Positions 17,753 through 24,914 of a stretch of DNA of 64,000 bases are shown here, piece by piece (within the stretch, counting starts at the first letter, position 1; each line of letters opens with the position of its first letter). The translations under genes were made by a program, and so were the position numbers. Source of the stretch: Campylobacter concisus (lineage in GTDB: Bacteria; Campylobacterota; Campylobacteria; Campylobacterales; Campylobacteraceae); the NCBI RefSeq assembly GCF_015679985.1, contig NZ_CP049239.1, positions 62,001 through 126,000 of the forward strand, in the 5' to 3' direction. The notes under the pieces are model-generated. The model ran no database searches. It worked only from the letters and a program-made list of their open reading frames with translations, and had not been told where the DNA came from.

Positions 17753-18487
17753 ATGAAAAAAATTCTAATCATCGCAGGCTCTTGTAATAGTGGCACAGCT
17801 GGGCTTCAAGCAGATATAAAAACATGTGCTAGGCTTAATTGTTATAGTGCAACAGCGGTAACTTCTTTGGTCGCTGAGACTACGGATGCCGTAAAAAGCG
17901 TGGTTTGCTTAGAGCCTAGTTTTGTCAAAGATCAGCTAAATACGCTTGCGGAAGAATTTAGCTTTGATGCGATTAAGATAGGTATGTTATTTAGCGAAGA
18001 GATTATGGAAGTGGTGCGTGAGTTTTTACTAACTCAAAACACTAAAGTAGTGCTTGATCCAGTTTGCGTCTCAAAAAGCGGACACAAGCTTATAAAAGAT
18101 AGTGCGGTGGCAAAACTAAAAGAGCTAATGAGCTTAGCTACAGTAACTACTCCAAATTTAGATGAGGCAAATGTGCTTTTTGGCGATAATTATAAAGATT
18201 TGCCTTGTGATGTTATCGTAAAGAAACATATCAGCAAAGATAGCAGTATAGACACACTTTATAAAAAAGATGGTTCGCTAAGAAATTTTAAAACCCCACT
18301 TGTTAATCCGCTTGTAATGAGTGGAACTGGTTGTAGCTTCTCAACTGCACTTGCTTGCTTTTTAGCAAAGGGCAAGAGCTTAGAGGAGTCTATACAACTT
18401 TCAAAAGAGTATATTTGCTCTATCATAAAAGAGAGCATTGATACAAGGCTTGGCAAAAATCGCTTACTTTGGCATGGAGCGAAGTAA
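17753..18487 (+). CDS. thiD: Hydroxymethylpyrimidine/phosphomethylpyrimidine kinase
   Basis: 244-residue ribokinase-fold enzyme that phosphorylates HMP and HMP-phosphate in thiamine synthesis. The N-terminal motif AGSCNSGTAGLQADIKT corresponds to the family's 'SDSGGGAGIQADIKT', and MSGTGCSFSTA near residue 190 is the anion-hole and catalytic-base motif. It is slightly shorter than E. coli ThiD (266). AAAGGAAAACG precedes the ATG. It converges with the RDD gene with only 3 bases between, and no other thi gene is near. Confidence 0.9.
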   Translation: MKKILIIAGSCNSGTAGLQADIKTCARLNCYSATAVTSLVAETTDAVKSVVCLEPSFVKDQLNTLAEEFSFDAIKIGMLFSEEIMEVVREFLLTQNTKVVLDPVCVSKSGHKLIKDSAVAKLKELMSLATVTTPNLDEANVLFGDNYKDLPCDVIVKKHISKDSSIDTLYKKDGSLRNFKTPLVNPLVMSGTGCSFSTALACFLAKGKSLEESIQLSKEYICSIIKESIDTRLGKNRLLWHGAK

Positions 18488-18490
18488 AAT

Positions 18491-18913
18491 TTATTCCTCT
18501 GATCTTTGCACGGCAGCTGAGTGAGTGATGATGTCGTGCAGATTTAGTTTATCTTTTCTAAAGAAACAAAGGCAAAGTCCAAGTATGCTAAAGCCAGCAA
18601 AGGCAAAGCAAATTTGGCGCAAGATGGTGTGAAAAAAGCTTAGTTTTCTACCGGTTTTTAGGTTTATTAGATAAATTTCTTGTGCTTTGTAGCCTGGAGT
18701 TTGTGCTTTTATGCTAAAAAAAAGGCACATTATAAGCGAGATCAGGCTATTTGCACCAAAAATGGCAATTTGGTTATGCAAAAATGCCTCTTTGCCATCA
18801 AGCACAAGATATGTTGTCGCATAAAATATCGGCATACCGATGATAAAAAGATCGATGATAAAGGCCTTTGCTCTAGCCCAAATAGGTGCGATTTTTGCCT
18901 TTTGCTTTGCCAA
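18491..18913 (-). CDS. RDD family membrane protein
   Basis: 140 residues. An N-terminal 'IWARAKAFIIDLFIIGMPIFY' shows the family's Arg and Asp in TM1; a second membrane segment is at ~47-66, then 'KAQTPGYKAQEIYLINLKTGRKLSF', and a third segment is at ~103-120. RDD proteins are small integral membrane proteins of unclear function, some proposed as ion antiporters. It is one base downstream of the small unknown gene and probably co-transcribed with it and purM. Confidence 0.8.
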   Translation of the reverse strand: MAKQKAKIAPIWARAKAFIIDLFIIGMPIFYATTYLVLDGKEAFLHNQIAIFGANSLISLIMCLFFSIKAQTPGYKAQEIYLINLKTGRKLSFFHTILRQICFAFAGFSILGLCLCFFRKDKLNLHDIITHSAAVQRSEE

Positions 18914-18914
18914 G

Positions 18915-19172
18915 TCAATTTCCTGTATTTATGTAGATATGGTTAAATTTCTCCCAGTCGTATAGATAGACTAGGTTGTCACTCTCGCCGCTATCATGTC
19001 TAACGCAAAGCATAGTAGAGGCACGTGAGACTTTGCACCAGTGATTATAGAGATTAAGTTTTTTGATATCGCTTTCTAGCACGCCAATACAGCCTATATA
19101 TTCATAAATACTAAGATCAAAAAAGCTTTTATTTTCGGTCCTTAGCAAGCATTTTTTACTATTTTCTTGCAT
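18915..19172 (-). CDS. Small protein of unknown function
   Basis: 85 residues, not recognised. It begins 'MQENSKKCLLRTENKSFF' and has three cysteines (C8, C29, C46) besides C56, and an end rich in Tyr, Asp and Asn. It has no signal peptide and no membrane segment. Its start overlaps the last base of purM and its stop is one base from the RDD gene, so the tight packing supports a real gene. The profile (beta-strand-like stretches 'SIYEYIGCIGVLES', 'ASTMLCVRHDSGES') suggests a small soluble domain. Confidence 0.6.
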   Translation of the reverse strand: MQENSKKCLLRTENKSFFDLSIYEYIGCIGVLESDIKKLNLYNHWCKVSRASTMLCVRHDSGESDNLVYLYDWEKFNHIYINTGN

Positions 19173-20155
19173 TAAACTAGCTCTACACCTTTGCCATTTA
19201 CTACTTCGCCTATCACGTAGCCATCGCTGCTAGCTAGGACAGCATTGACATTTTCTTTAGGCACAACTAATATCATGCCAACGCCCATGTTAAAGGTTCT
19301 CATCATCTCGCTTTCTTCTACTTTTTGAGCGATGATTTTAAAAATTTCAGGCGTTTTTATAGTGCTTTTTTGTACTTTTGCACCAAGTCCAGCAGGGAAG
19401 ACGCGAGGCAAGTTTTCAACTATGCCACCACCGGTGATGTGAGCCATTGCTGTGATCTTATCTTTTAAACTTAAAAAGTCGCTCACATAAATTCTTGTTG
19501 GTTCAAGAAGCACATCGATGAGTTTGCGCTTGTCCACTTTTTCATCAAATTTTAGTCCAAGCTCGCTAACAACTTTTCTTGCAAGAGAAAAGCCATTTGA
19601 GTGCAGGCCACTGCTAGGAAGCGCGACTAAAACATCACCAGATTTTACAAATTTGCTCCTATCGATCTCATCAGCCTCAGCGATACCAACGGCGAATCCA
19701 GCAAGATCGAAGTCGCCTTTTTCATACATCGATGGCATCTCCGCTGTCTCGCCGCCGATAAGTGCGCATTGCGCCTTTTTGCAGCCATTTGCGATGCTTT
19801 TTACCACCTCTTTGGCGCTCTCTATCTCGAGCTTTGCTGTTGCGTAGTAGTCGAGGAAAAAGAGTGGTGTAGCGAAGTTACAGATGAGGTCATTTACGCA
19901 CATTGCGACTAGATCCTCGCCCACGCCATCAAATTTCTTAGCATCGATAGCTAGGCGAAGCTTTGTGCCGACACCATCAGTCGCCCCCAAAATAGCAGGA
20001 TTTTTATATCCGCTTGGTAGTCTGACCGCTCCTGAAAATGACCCAATGCCGCCTATAACGTTTGGTGTTTGTGTAGATTTTACGAAAGGCTTTATCGCCT
20101 CAACAAAGCTATTTCCAGCATCTATATCCACTCCAGCATCTTTATAGCTTATCAT
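19172..20155 (-). CDS. purM: Phosphoribosylformylglycinamidine cyclo-ligase
   Basis: 327 residues, full length for PurM (AIR synthetase), the ATP-dependent ring closure forming aminoimidazole ribotide in purine synthesis. Motifs: 'SYKDAGVDIDAGN' at the N-terminus, 'GIGSFSGAV', 'LGATDGVGTKLRLA', 'CVNDLIC', 'ALIGGETAEMP' and 'HITGGGIVENLPR'. It heads a short minus-strand unit with the two genes after it. coaE diverges on the other strand, and the 41-base gap (80 to the preferred coaE start) must carry both promoters. Confidence 0.96.
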   Translation of the reverse strand: MISYKDAGVDIDAGNSFVEAIKPFVKSTQTPNVIGGIGSFSGAVRLPSGYKNPAILGATDGVGTKLRLAIDAKKFDGVGEDLVAMCVNDLICNFATPLFFLDYYATAKLEIESAKEVVKSIANGCKKAQCALIGGETAEMPSMYEKGDFDLAGFAVGIAEADEIDRSKFVKSGDVLVALPSSGLHSNGFSLARKVVSELGLKFDEKVDKRKLIDVLLEPTRIYVSDFLSLKDKITAMAHITGGGIVENLPRVFPAGLGAKVQKSTIKTPEIFKIIAQKVEESEMMRTFNMGVGMILVVPKENVNAVLASSDGYVIGEVVNGKGVELV

Positions 20156-20235
20156 CTTTGCCCTTTTTTGTAATTTTTTAAAACTTTAGCCAAAAGTTGC
20201 TAAAATTGTCATCAATTTTCAAAAATGGAGCGAGT

Positions 20236-20832
20236 TTGCAAAAATTCCCAAACGCTTATGTCATTACAGGCTCTATTGCTAGCGGTAAAAGTATGGCTAT
20301 AAATTTGCTAAAAGAACGAGACTTTAGCGTGATTGATGCGGACGTGATCGCTCATGAACAGCTTGAAATTTGTAAATGTGAGATAGTGGAATTTTTTGGC
20401 AAGCAAATTTTAGATGAGACTGGCAAGATAGAGCGCAAAAAACTAGGTGCCATTGTTTTTAATGATCCAAAAAAATTAAAAATTTTAGAGCAAATTTTGC
20501 ATCCAAAGATAAAGGAAGAAATTTTATCTTGCGCTACAAAGCTTGAGTGCTTGGGGCAGGTTTATTTTGTAGATATCCCTTTGTTTTTTGAAAAAGAGGA
20601 TCGCTACGCTGAGTTTAAAAATGTAGCCTTGATCTACGCACCAAAAGAGCTTTTGCTAAGCCGCCTAATGAGCAGAAATGGTATAAGTTTAGAGGATGCA
20701 AAAGCTAGAGTAGAGCTTCAGATGGATATTGAGCAAAAGCGAAAAAAAGCAAATTTTATAATAGATAATAGTGGCGATAAAGAAAATTTGGAGCAAGAAC
20801 TAGAGAAATTTCTAAGGCAAATTTATGGCTGA
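20236..20832 (+). CDS. coaE: Dephospho-CoA kinase
   Basis: Catalyses the last step of coenzyme A synthesis, phosphorylation of the 3-prime hydroxyl of dephospho-CoA. The P-loop GSIASGKS, the 'VIDADVIAHE' motif and 'VDIPLFFE' are characteristic. I place the start at TTG 20236, with GGAG 5 bases before it, giving 198 residues, close to the family norm. The open frame extends to a TTG at 20197, but that has no ribosome-binding site and lies in likely promoter sequence. dapF follows after 47 bases. Confidence 0.9.
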   Translation: MQKFPNAYVITGSIASGKSMAINLLKERDFSVIDADVIAHEQLEICKCEIVEFFGKQILDETGKIERKKLGAIVFNDPKKLKILEQILHPKIKEEILSCATKLECLGQVYFVDIPLFFEKEDRYAEFKNVALIYAPKELLLSRLMSRNGISLEDAKARVELQMDIEQKRKKANFIIDNSGDKENLEQELEKFLRQIYG

Positions 20833-20879
20833 GCTTATATAAATTTGGCAAAAAATAGAGCAATTTTAAAGGAAAAATA

Positions 20880-21623
20880 ATGCAAGTTTCAAAGTACAAC
20901 GCTAGCGGCAATGATTTTGTCATATTTCATACATTTTTGAGCAAAGATAGAAGTAAGCTAGCAAGGCAAATTTGCAGCAGAACGAACGGTGTGGGAGCTG
21001 ACGGGCTAATAGTACTTTTGCCTTACGAAAAGGGTGTGAAATGGGAGTTTTACAACAGCGACGGAAGCTACGCTGCGATGTGTGGCAACGGCTCTCGTGC
21101 TGCTGCTAGATATGCCCATCTAAACGGCCTTGTTAGTTCAAGCGAATTTGTCTTGCTAACTGGTAGCGGCGAAGTGATGGCAAGCGTGAAAGGTGAGTGC
21201 ATTGAGGTCGTACTAACAAGTCCAAAAATTTTAAGTGAACCGCTAAATGAAAACGGCAAAACTTGGTATTTTTACGACACAGGCGTGCCTCATCTTGTAA
21301 ATTTCACGCAAGACTTAGATGAATTTGACGTCAAAGAGTGTAGGGCACTTCGTCAAAAGTACAATGCAAATGTAAATTTAGCCAAATTTGAGGGCGAAGT
21401 TTTAAAGGTGAGAACCTACGAAAGGGGCGTGGAGTACGAGACGCTAGCTTGTGGCACTGGCATGGCGGCTTGCTTTTACGGAGCTACTTTAAATTTAAAC
21501 GCAGCGCAATGCTTAAAAGTCTATCCAAAAAGCGGCGAGGAGCTTGGCCTTAGACTAGAAAGCGGCAAAATTTTATTTAGCGGAGCGGTGAAACACTGCT
21601 TTGACACGAGTATTGAAATTTAG
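20880..21623 (+). CDS. dapF: Diaminopimelate epimerase
   Basis: 247 residues. Interconverts LL- and meso-diaminopimelate for lysine and peptidoglycan. The two catalytic cysteines are Cys68 (AAMCGNGSRAAARY) and Cys191 (LACGTGMAACFY), and 'YNASGNDFVIF' is the family N-terminus. It is shorter than E. coli DapF (274), as is usual in Campylobacter. AAAGGA precedes ATG. The last ~60 bases are echoed in a degenerate copy at 21829-21889. Confidence 0.95.
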   Translation: MQVSKYNASGNDFVIFHTFLSKDRSKLARQICSRTNGVGADGLIVLLPYEKGVKWEFYNSDGSYAAMCGNGSRAAARYAHLNGLVSSSEFVLLTGSGEVMASVKGECIEVVLTSPKILSEPLNENGKTWYFYDTGVPHLVNFTQDLDEFDVKECRALRQKYNANVNLAKFEGEVLKVRTYERGVEYETLACGTGMAACFYGATLNLNAAQCLKVYPKSGEELGLRLESGKILFSGAVKHCFDTSIEI

Positions 21624-21641
21624 CTTTTAGAGCGAGTTTTG

Positions 21642-21676
21642 TGCTTGCTTTGAGTTAGTCAGAGCAAGCAAATTTT
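21642..21676 (+). terminator. Terminator of dapF
   Basis: TGCTTGCTTTGA and TCAGAGCAAGCA form a 12-bp stem with one G-T pair and a 5-base loop, followed by AATTTTTAAATTT. Confidence 0.65.
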
Positions 21677-21828
21677 TAAATTTATATCGCTAAATTTGCG
21701 CTCAACAGCCGAACTAAATTTACAGCGGTACTGATTAAAATTTAAATACAAACCATTTAAGAGTTTAGCTACTTAAATATCTCAAGAATTAATTTATATG
21801 AAATTTAGTGGGGTGTAAAAAATCTCCG

Positions 21829-21889
21829 CCGAAATTTTATTTAATGGAGCGGTGAAACACTGTTTTGATATGAGTATTAAAATTTAGCT
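21829..21889 (+). repeat. Degenerate duplicate of the dapF 3-prime end
   Basis: This stretch, in the 409-bp gap between dapF and rplT, matches 21563-21624 at most positions. GGAGCGGTGAAACACTG, GAGTATT and AAATTTAGCT are kept, with changes such as GACACG to GATATG. It even keeps the stop codon. It is untranslated debris of a small tandem duplication. The rest of the gap shows no gene. Confidence 0.75.
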
Positions 21890-22007
21890 ATTTGGCCGCT
21901 GGTAGTTAAATTTGGCTAGTAGTTTGTAGAAGTCGCGGGTAGTAAATTAAAACAAAGAGTTTTATAGATTTTTTGTTATTAAATTTTAAAGTGTATAAAA
22001 AAGAAGA

Positions 22008-22025
22008 TCTCCGCCGAAGCGGAGA
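22008..22025 (-). terminator. Terminator of rpmI-rplT
   Basis: TCTCCGC-CGAA-GCGGAGA stem-loop eight bases past the rplT stop codon; on the minus strand a TCTTCTTTTTTAT tail follows. Confidence 0.8.
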
Positions 22026-22032
22026 AAATGTG

Positions 22033-22389
22033 TTATTTTAAAGCATTTTTTGCTTGTTTTGCAAGTGCCGCAAATGCCTTCGCGTCATTCATAGCTAGAT
22101 CAGCTAAAATTTTTCTATCAAGTTCTATATTAGCTTTGTTTAAGCCGTTAATAAATCTTGAATAGCTAATGTCGTTTAATCTGCAAGCTGCGTTGATACG
22201 AACGATCCATAAACGTCTGAAATCACGTTTTTTCTGGCGTCTATCGCGGTATGCATAAACTAAACTTCTCTCTAGTTGCTCTTTAGCTTTTCTAAAGTGT
22301 TTGTGTCTAGCACTGAAAAAGCCACGTGCTAGATTTAAAACTTTCTTATGGCGTCTTCTTCTAACTACGCCCGTTTTTACTCTTGCCAT
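22033..22389 (-). CDS. rplT: 50S ribosomal protein L20
   Basis: 118 residues, the normal length. The basic N-terminus ([24 protein letters not shown]) and '[15 protein letters not shown]' are diagnostic. L20 binds 23S rRNA early in 50S assembly and in many bacteria represses its own operon. It lies 99 bases downstream of rpmI. infC, which often precedes this pair, is not here. Confidence 0.98.
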   Translation of the reverse strand: MARVKTGVVRRRRHKKVLNLARGFFSARHKHFRKAKEQLERSLVYAYRDRRQKKRDFRRLWIVRINAACRLNDISYSRFINGLNKANIELDRKILADLAMNDAKAFAALAKQAKNALK

Positions 22390-22488
22390 ATTTATCCTTT
22401 TACAAATTGGCGCTCACGAAGTGAGTCTTGCCCCTAAATTTGGGGGAGTTTGAATGACTTTTTTGTCAAAAACTTAAATCTACGCTGC

Positions 22489-22680
22489 TTATACGCCGAG
22501 CATTTTGCGAACGGCTGAGACGTTTGTGCTATCCACATAGTGTGGCCCACGAAGGTCTCTCATACGCTTACTAGGTTTTTTTGTTAAGATATGGCTTCTA
22601 AAAGCAGAGCCTCTTTTTATCTTATTTTTACCTACTTTAAAGCGCTTAGCAGCACCGCGAACGGTTTTCATCTTTGGCAT
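22489..22680 (-). CDS. rpmI: 50S ribosomal protein L35
   Basis: 63 residues, very basic: '[30 protein letters not shown]' is the classical L35 N-terminus, and '[11 protein letters not shown]' replaces the usual 'LRGLVLVDPAD'-like region. It leads the two-gene ribosomal operon and has an unpaired upstream region toward the divergent dipeptidase gene. Confidence 0.97.
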   Translation of the reverse strand: MPKMKTVRGAAKRFKVGKNKIKRGSAFRSHILTKKPSKRMRDLRGPHYVDSTNVSAVRKMLGV

Positions 22681-22839
22681 GCTAATCCTTTTTGAAATTT
22701 TATACGCAATTGCGTAAGTTTTGGATTATAGCGAAAAATCCTTTAGAAAATTTAAATTTCACTTAGACAAAATTTGCAATAAATTTACATTAAACTTAAA
22801 AAAATTTTAAAATTTATAATTAAATTATTAAAATTTAAA

Positions 22840-22845
22840 TATAAT
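22840..22845 (+). promoter_or_regulatory. -10 element of the C69 dipeptidase gene
   Basis: TATAAT, 37 bases before the start codon, in a very AT-rich intergenic stretch typical of sigma-70 promoters in Campylobacter, which often lack a -35 box. Confidence 0.5.
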
Positions 22846-22881
22846 CACATAAAGAAATTTTATTTCACTAAAGGAGTAAAA

Positions 22882-24378
22882 ATGAAAGGCAAAATTCTTG
22901 CATCAATTGTTGCTATGAGTGCGATTTTAGGCACAAGTAGCTTGGCATGCACTACCATTTTAGTAGGAGATAAAGCTTCAAACGACGGCTCCATGCTGGT
23001 TGCCAGGAGTGCAGATAGTAAGGCTGTAAAGGCACAAGTCTTTTTGATCCATCCGGCCACAAAAAATCAAACTGGTATGCATAGCTCAAAGGCACATGAC
23101 GGCGCAAATGACTTTACATATCCACTTCCAAAAGATGGCATGAGATACACAACCATCGCAAACTCTCACACAAAACTTCACGGAGCGGTCGGCTACAATG
23201 AGGCTGGCGTTGGACTAAGTGGCACTGAGACCATCTACGCAAAAGACGAGCTTTTAAAGATCGATCCATATAACGAAGAGAGTGGCATCACAGAGGATGA
23301 TATCCCAGACGTGCTTTTGCCACGTATGAAGAGTGCAAAAGAGGGTGTTAAGCTCCTTGGCGAGATAGTTGAGACAAAAGGCGCTGGTGAGGGCTTTGGT
23401 GTGGTATTTATTGATGCAAACGAGCTTTGGTACTTTGAGACTGGTACAGGCCACAAATGGATCGCTTCAAAGATCCCGCAAGATGAGTATTTCGTTACTG
23501 CAAACCAAGGTCGCCTTCAAAACTATAAAGAGAACGATCCAAATTTTATGGGCGCAAAAGATGTGATCAAATTTGCAATAGATAACAAGACTTATGATCC
23601 TGCAAAAGATGGCGAATTTAACTTCACAAAGGCCTATACAAGGGACGATGAGAGGGATGTGACTTACAACTATCCACGCGTTTGCTGGGTGCAAAGCATG
23701 TTTAACCCAAGTCTAAAACAAGACTTCGCCGATGGTCAGAAATTTCCAGTATTTTTAAAACCAGAGAAAAAACTAAGTGTTGAAGATCTAAAAGCTGCAA
23801 TGAGAGCCCACTACAACGGCACTGCGTTTGATAACTACGCTAGCAAAGACGAAGATAAGAAAAACATCTACCGCGCCATAAGCGTCTTTAGAACATACGA
23901 GTCTCACGTCATGCAGGTGCGCCCATGGCTACCAAAAGAGATCGGCCGTGTGACCTACGTCGCTCTTGGCATGGCTGATCTTAGCGTTTATTTGCCGTAT
24001 TACGAGGGGCTTGATGGCTTTATAAAAGGCTACTCTGATGGCTCTTATGACGCTGATGATACTTCGATATACTGGGTTTATAGAAAGCTTCAAACCCTTG
24101 TGATGACTGATTATGAGAAGTATTCGCCAGTGGTAAAAGAGGCCTACGCTAAATTTGAAAAAGAGTTGGCGGTAAAACAAGCTAAATTTGAAGATGAGTA
24201 CGTAAAACTTTACAAAAAAGATAAGAAAAAAGCGGACAAACTCCTAAATGAATTTAGCCAAAAGACAATGCAAGAGGCAAAAGATCTAACTAAAGATCTT
24301 ACAAACAAAGTCTTTACTATGCTTACAGCTGATATGGACGCTAAGTTAAAATCCCTAAATAAAGGCAAAAAAGACTAA
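22882..24378 (+). CDS. C69 family dipeptidase
   Basis: 498 residues of the PepD/U34-C69 Ntn-hydrolase family. The signal peptide (MKGKILASIVAMSAILGTSSLA) ends just before Cys23 in 'ACTTILVGDKASNDGS', and Cys23 would be the N-terminal nucleophile after cleavage. 'MLVARSADS', 'GVGLSGTETIYA' and 'VTANQGRL' are family motifs. It probably trims dipeptides in the periplasm, which suits an asaccharolytic amino-acid user. The last ~100 residues are Lys-rich and coiled-coil-like. AAGGAG lies 5 bases before ATG. Lipidation at Cys23 is less likely because the lipobox is poor. Confidence 0.88.
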   Translation: MKGKILASIVAMSAILGTSSLACTTILVGDKASNDGSMLVARSADSKAVKAQVFLIHPATKNQTGMHSSKAHDGANDFTYPLPKDGMRYTTIANSHTKLHGAVGYNEAGVGLSGTETIYAKDELLKIDPYNEESGITEDDIPDVLLPRMKSAKEGVKLLGEIVETKGAGEGFGVVFIDANELWYFETGTGHKWIASKIPQDEYFVTANQGRLQNYKENDPNFMGAKDVIKFAIDNKTYDPAKDGEFNFTKAYTRDDERDVTYNYPRVCWVQSMFNPSLKQDFADGQKFPVFLKPEKKLSVEDLKAAMRAHYNGTAFDNYASKDEDKKNIYRAISVFRTYESHVMQVRPWLPKEIGRVTYVALGMADLSVYLPYYEGLDGFIKGYSDGSYDADDTSIYWVYRKLQTLVMTDYEKYSPVVKEAYAKFEKELAVKQAKFEDEYVKLYKKDKKKADKLLNEFSQKTMQEAKDLTKDLTNKVFTMLTADMDAKLKSLNKGKKD

Positions 24379-24382
24379 AAAC

Positions 24383-24411
24383 TCTGGGCGTGAAATTTAG
24401 TAGCGCCCAGA
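24383..24411 (+). terminator. Terminator of the dipeptidase gene
   Basis: TCTGGGCG and CGCCCAGA form an 8-bp stem with a 13-base loop, 4 bases after the stop codon; only a short CTTT follows. Confidence 0.6.
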
Positions 24412-24440
24412 CTTTAAACAAAAATTTGGCAAAGAGCGTT

Positions 24441-24509
24441 TATAATGCGACAAAAATTCACTACAAAGGAAAAACGCTGATGCCTTGTCCCATGCGTAAA
24501 GCTCATTAA
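24441..24509 (+). promoter_or_regulatory. Promoter and possible 9-residue leader peptide in the metE leader
   Basis: TATAAT (24441-24446) is followed by AAAGGA (24465-24470) and, 9 bases on, ATG at 24480 opening a 9-codon frame, MPCPMRKAH, stop at 24509. CGCTGAT (24475-24481) and ATCAGCG (24526-24532) bracket it. Two Met and one Cys codons, and the metE gene downstream, would fit a translation-sensing leader. The frame is very short, so this is tentative. Confidence 0.3.
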
Positions 24510-24596
24510 TCTCGGCAAAAAACATATCAGCGATTTTCAAAAAACACGTAAATTTTTAAATAATTTCACATTTTTTCACATTGATATAAATCCATT

Positions 24597-24691
24597 TTTG
24601 CTATCAGGTCCGTTGCATTGTAACTGCATTTTTAATAGCAAAGCTAAGCAGTGTTTGAAATTTGGCAAGGACCTTTTTAGCAGGGTTTTTT
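24597..24691 (+). promoter_or_regulatory. Candidate attenuator upstream of metE
   Basis: Two foldings exclude each other. TTTGCTAT (24597-24604) can pair with ATAGCAAA (24635-24642). Alternatively TGCTA (24599-24603) plus AGGTCC (24606-24611) pairs with GGACCT (24669-24674) plus TAGCA (24678-24682), which is followed by GGGTTTTTT, a terminator-like end. It sits about 225 bases before metE on the same strand. No known riboswitch consensus was recognised. Confidence 0.4.
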
Positions 24692-24717
24692 ATAAATTTT
24701 ACTTTAGTTTAAGAAGA

Positions 24718-24839
24718 AGCGGGTGTCATCCACCGCATGTGGTGTGATCCAGACTTGTGCGCAGCGCAACAACATTGAACGTGCTGGGGGCTTGGGTTGT
24801 AGGGATAAGGGGGCGGTTTCGTAATTCTAGCCCCCTTGT
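24718..24839 (+). other. GC-rich structured island before metE, function unknown
   Basis: About 120 bases visibly richer in G and C than anything around them. AAGGGGGC and GCCCCCTT (about 24808-24838) form an 8-bp stem with a 15-base loop, and GGTGTCATCC is followed by GGTGTGATCC. One frame is open from 24718 to a TAA but has no start codon or ribosome-binding site. It could be a regulatory RNA, a small repeat element, or the end of a lost gene. Confidence 0.45.
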
Positions 24840-24914
24840 ACCTACATAAAAATATTCAAGGTGGCTGTGCTTTACACAGTTTTAATTAAAAATAGAAATT
24901 TAAAAAGGATAAAA

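Noticed and set aside
24441-24839. A known SAM or cobalamin riboswitch before metE
   Set aside because: None of the conserved boxes of those families could be recognised in the leader.
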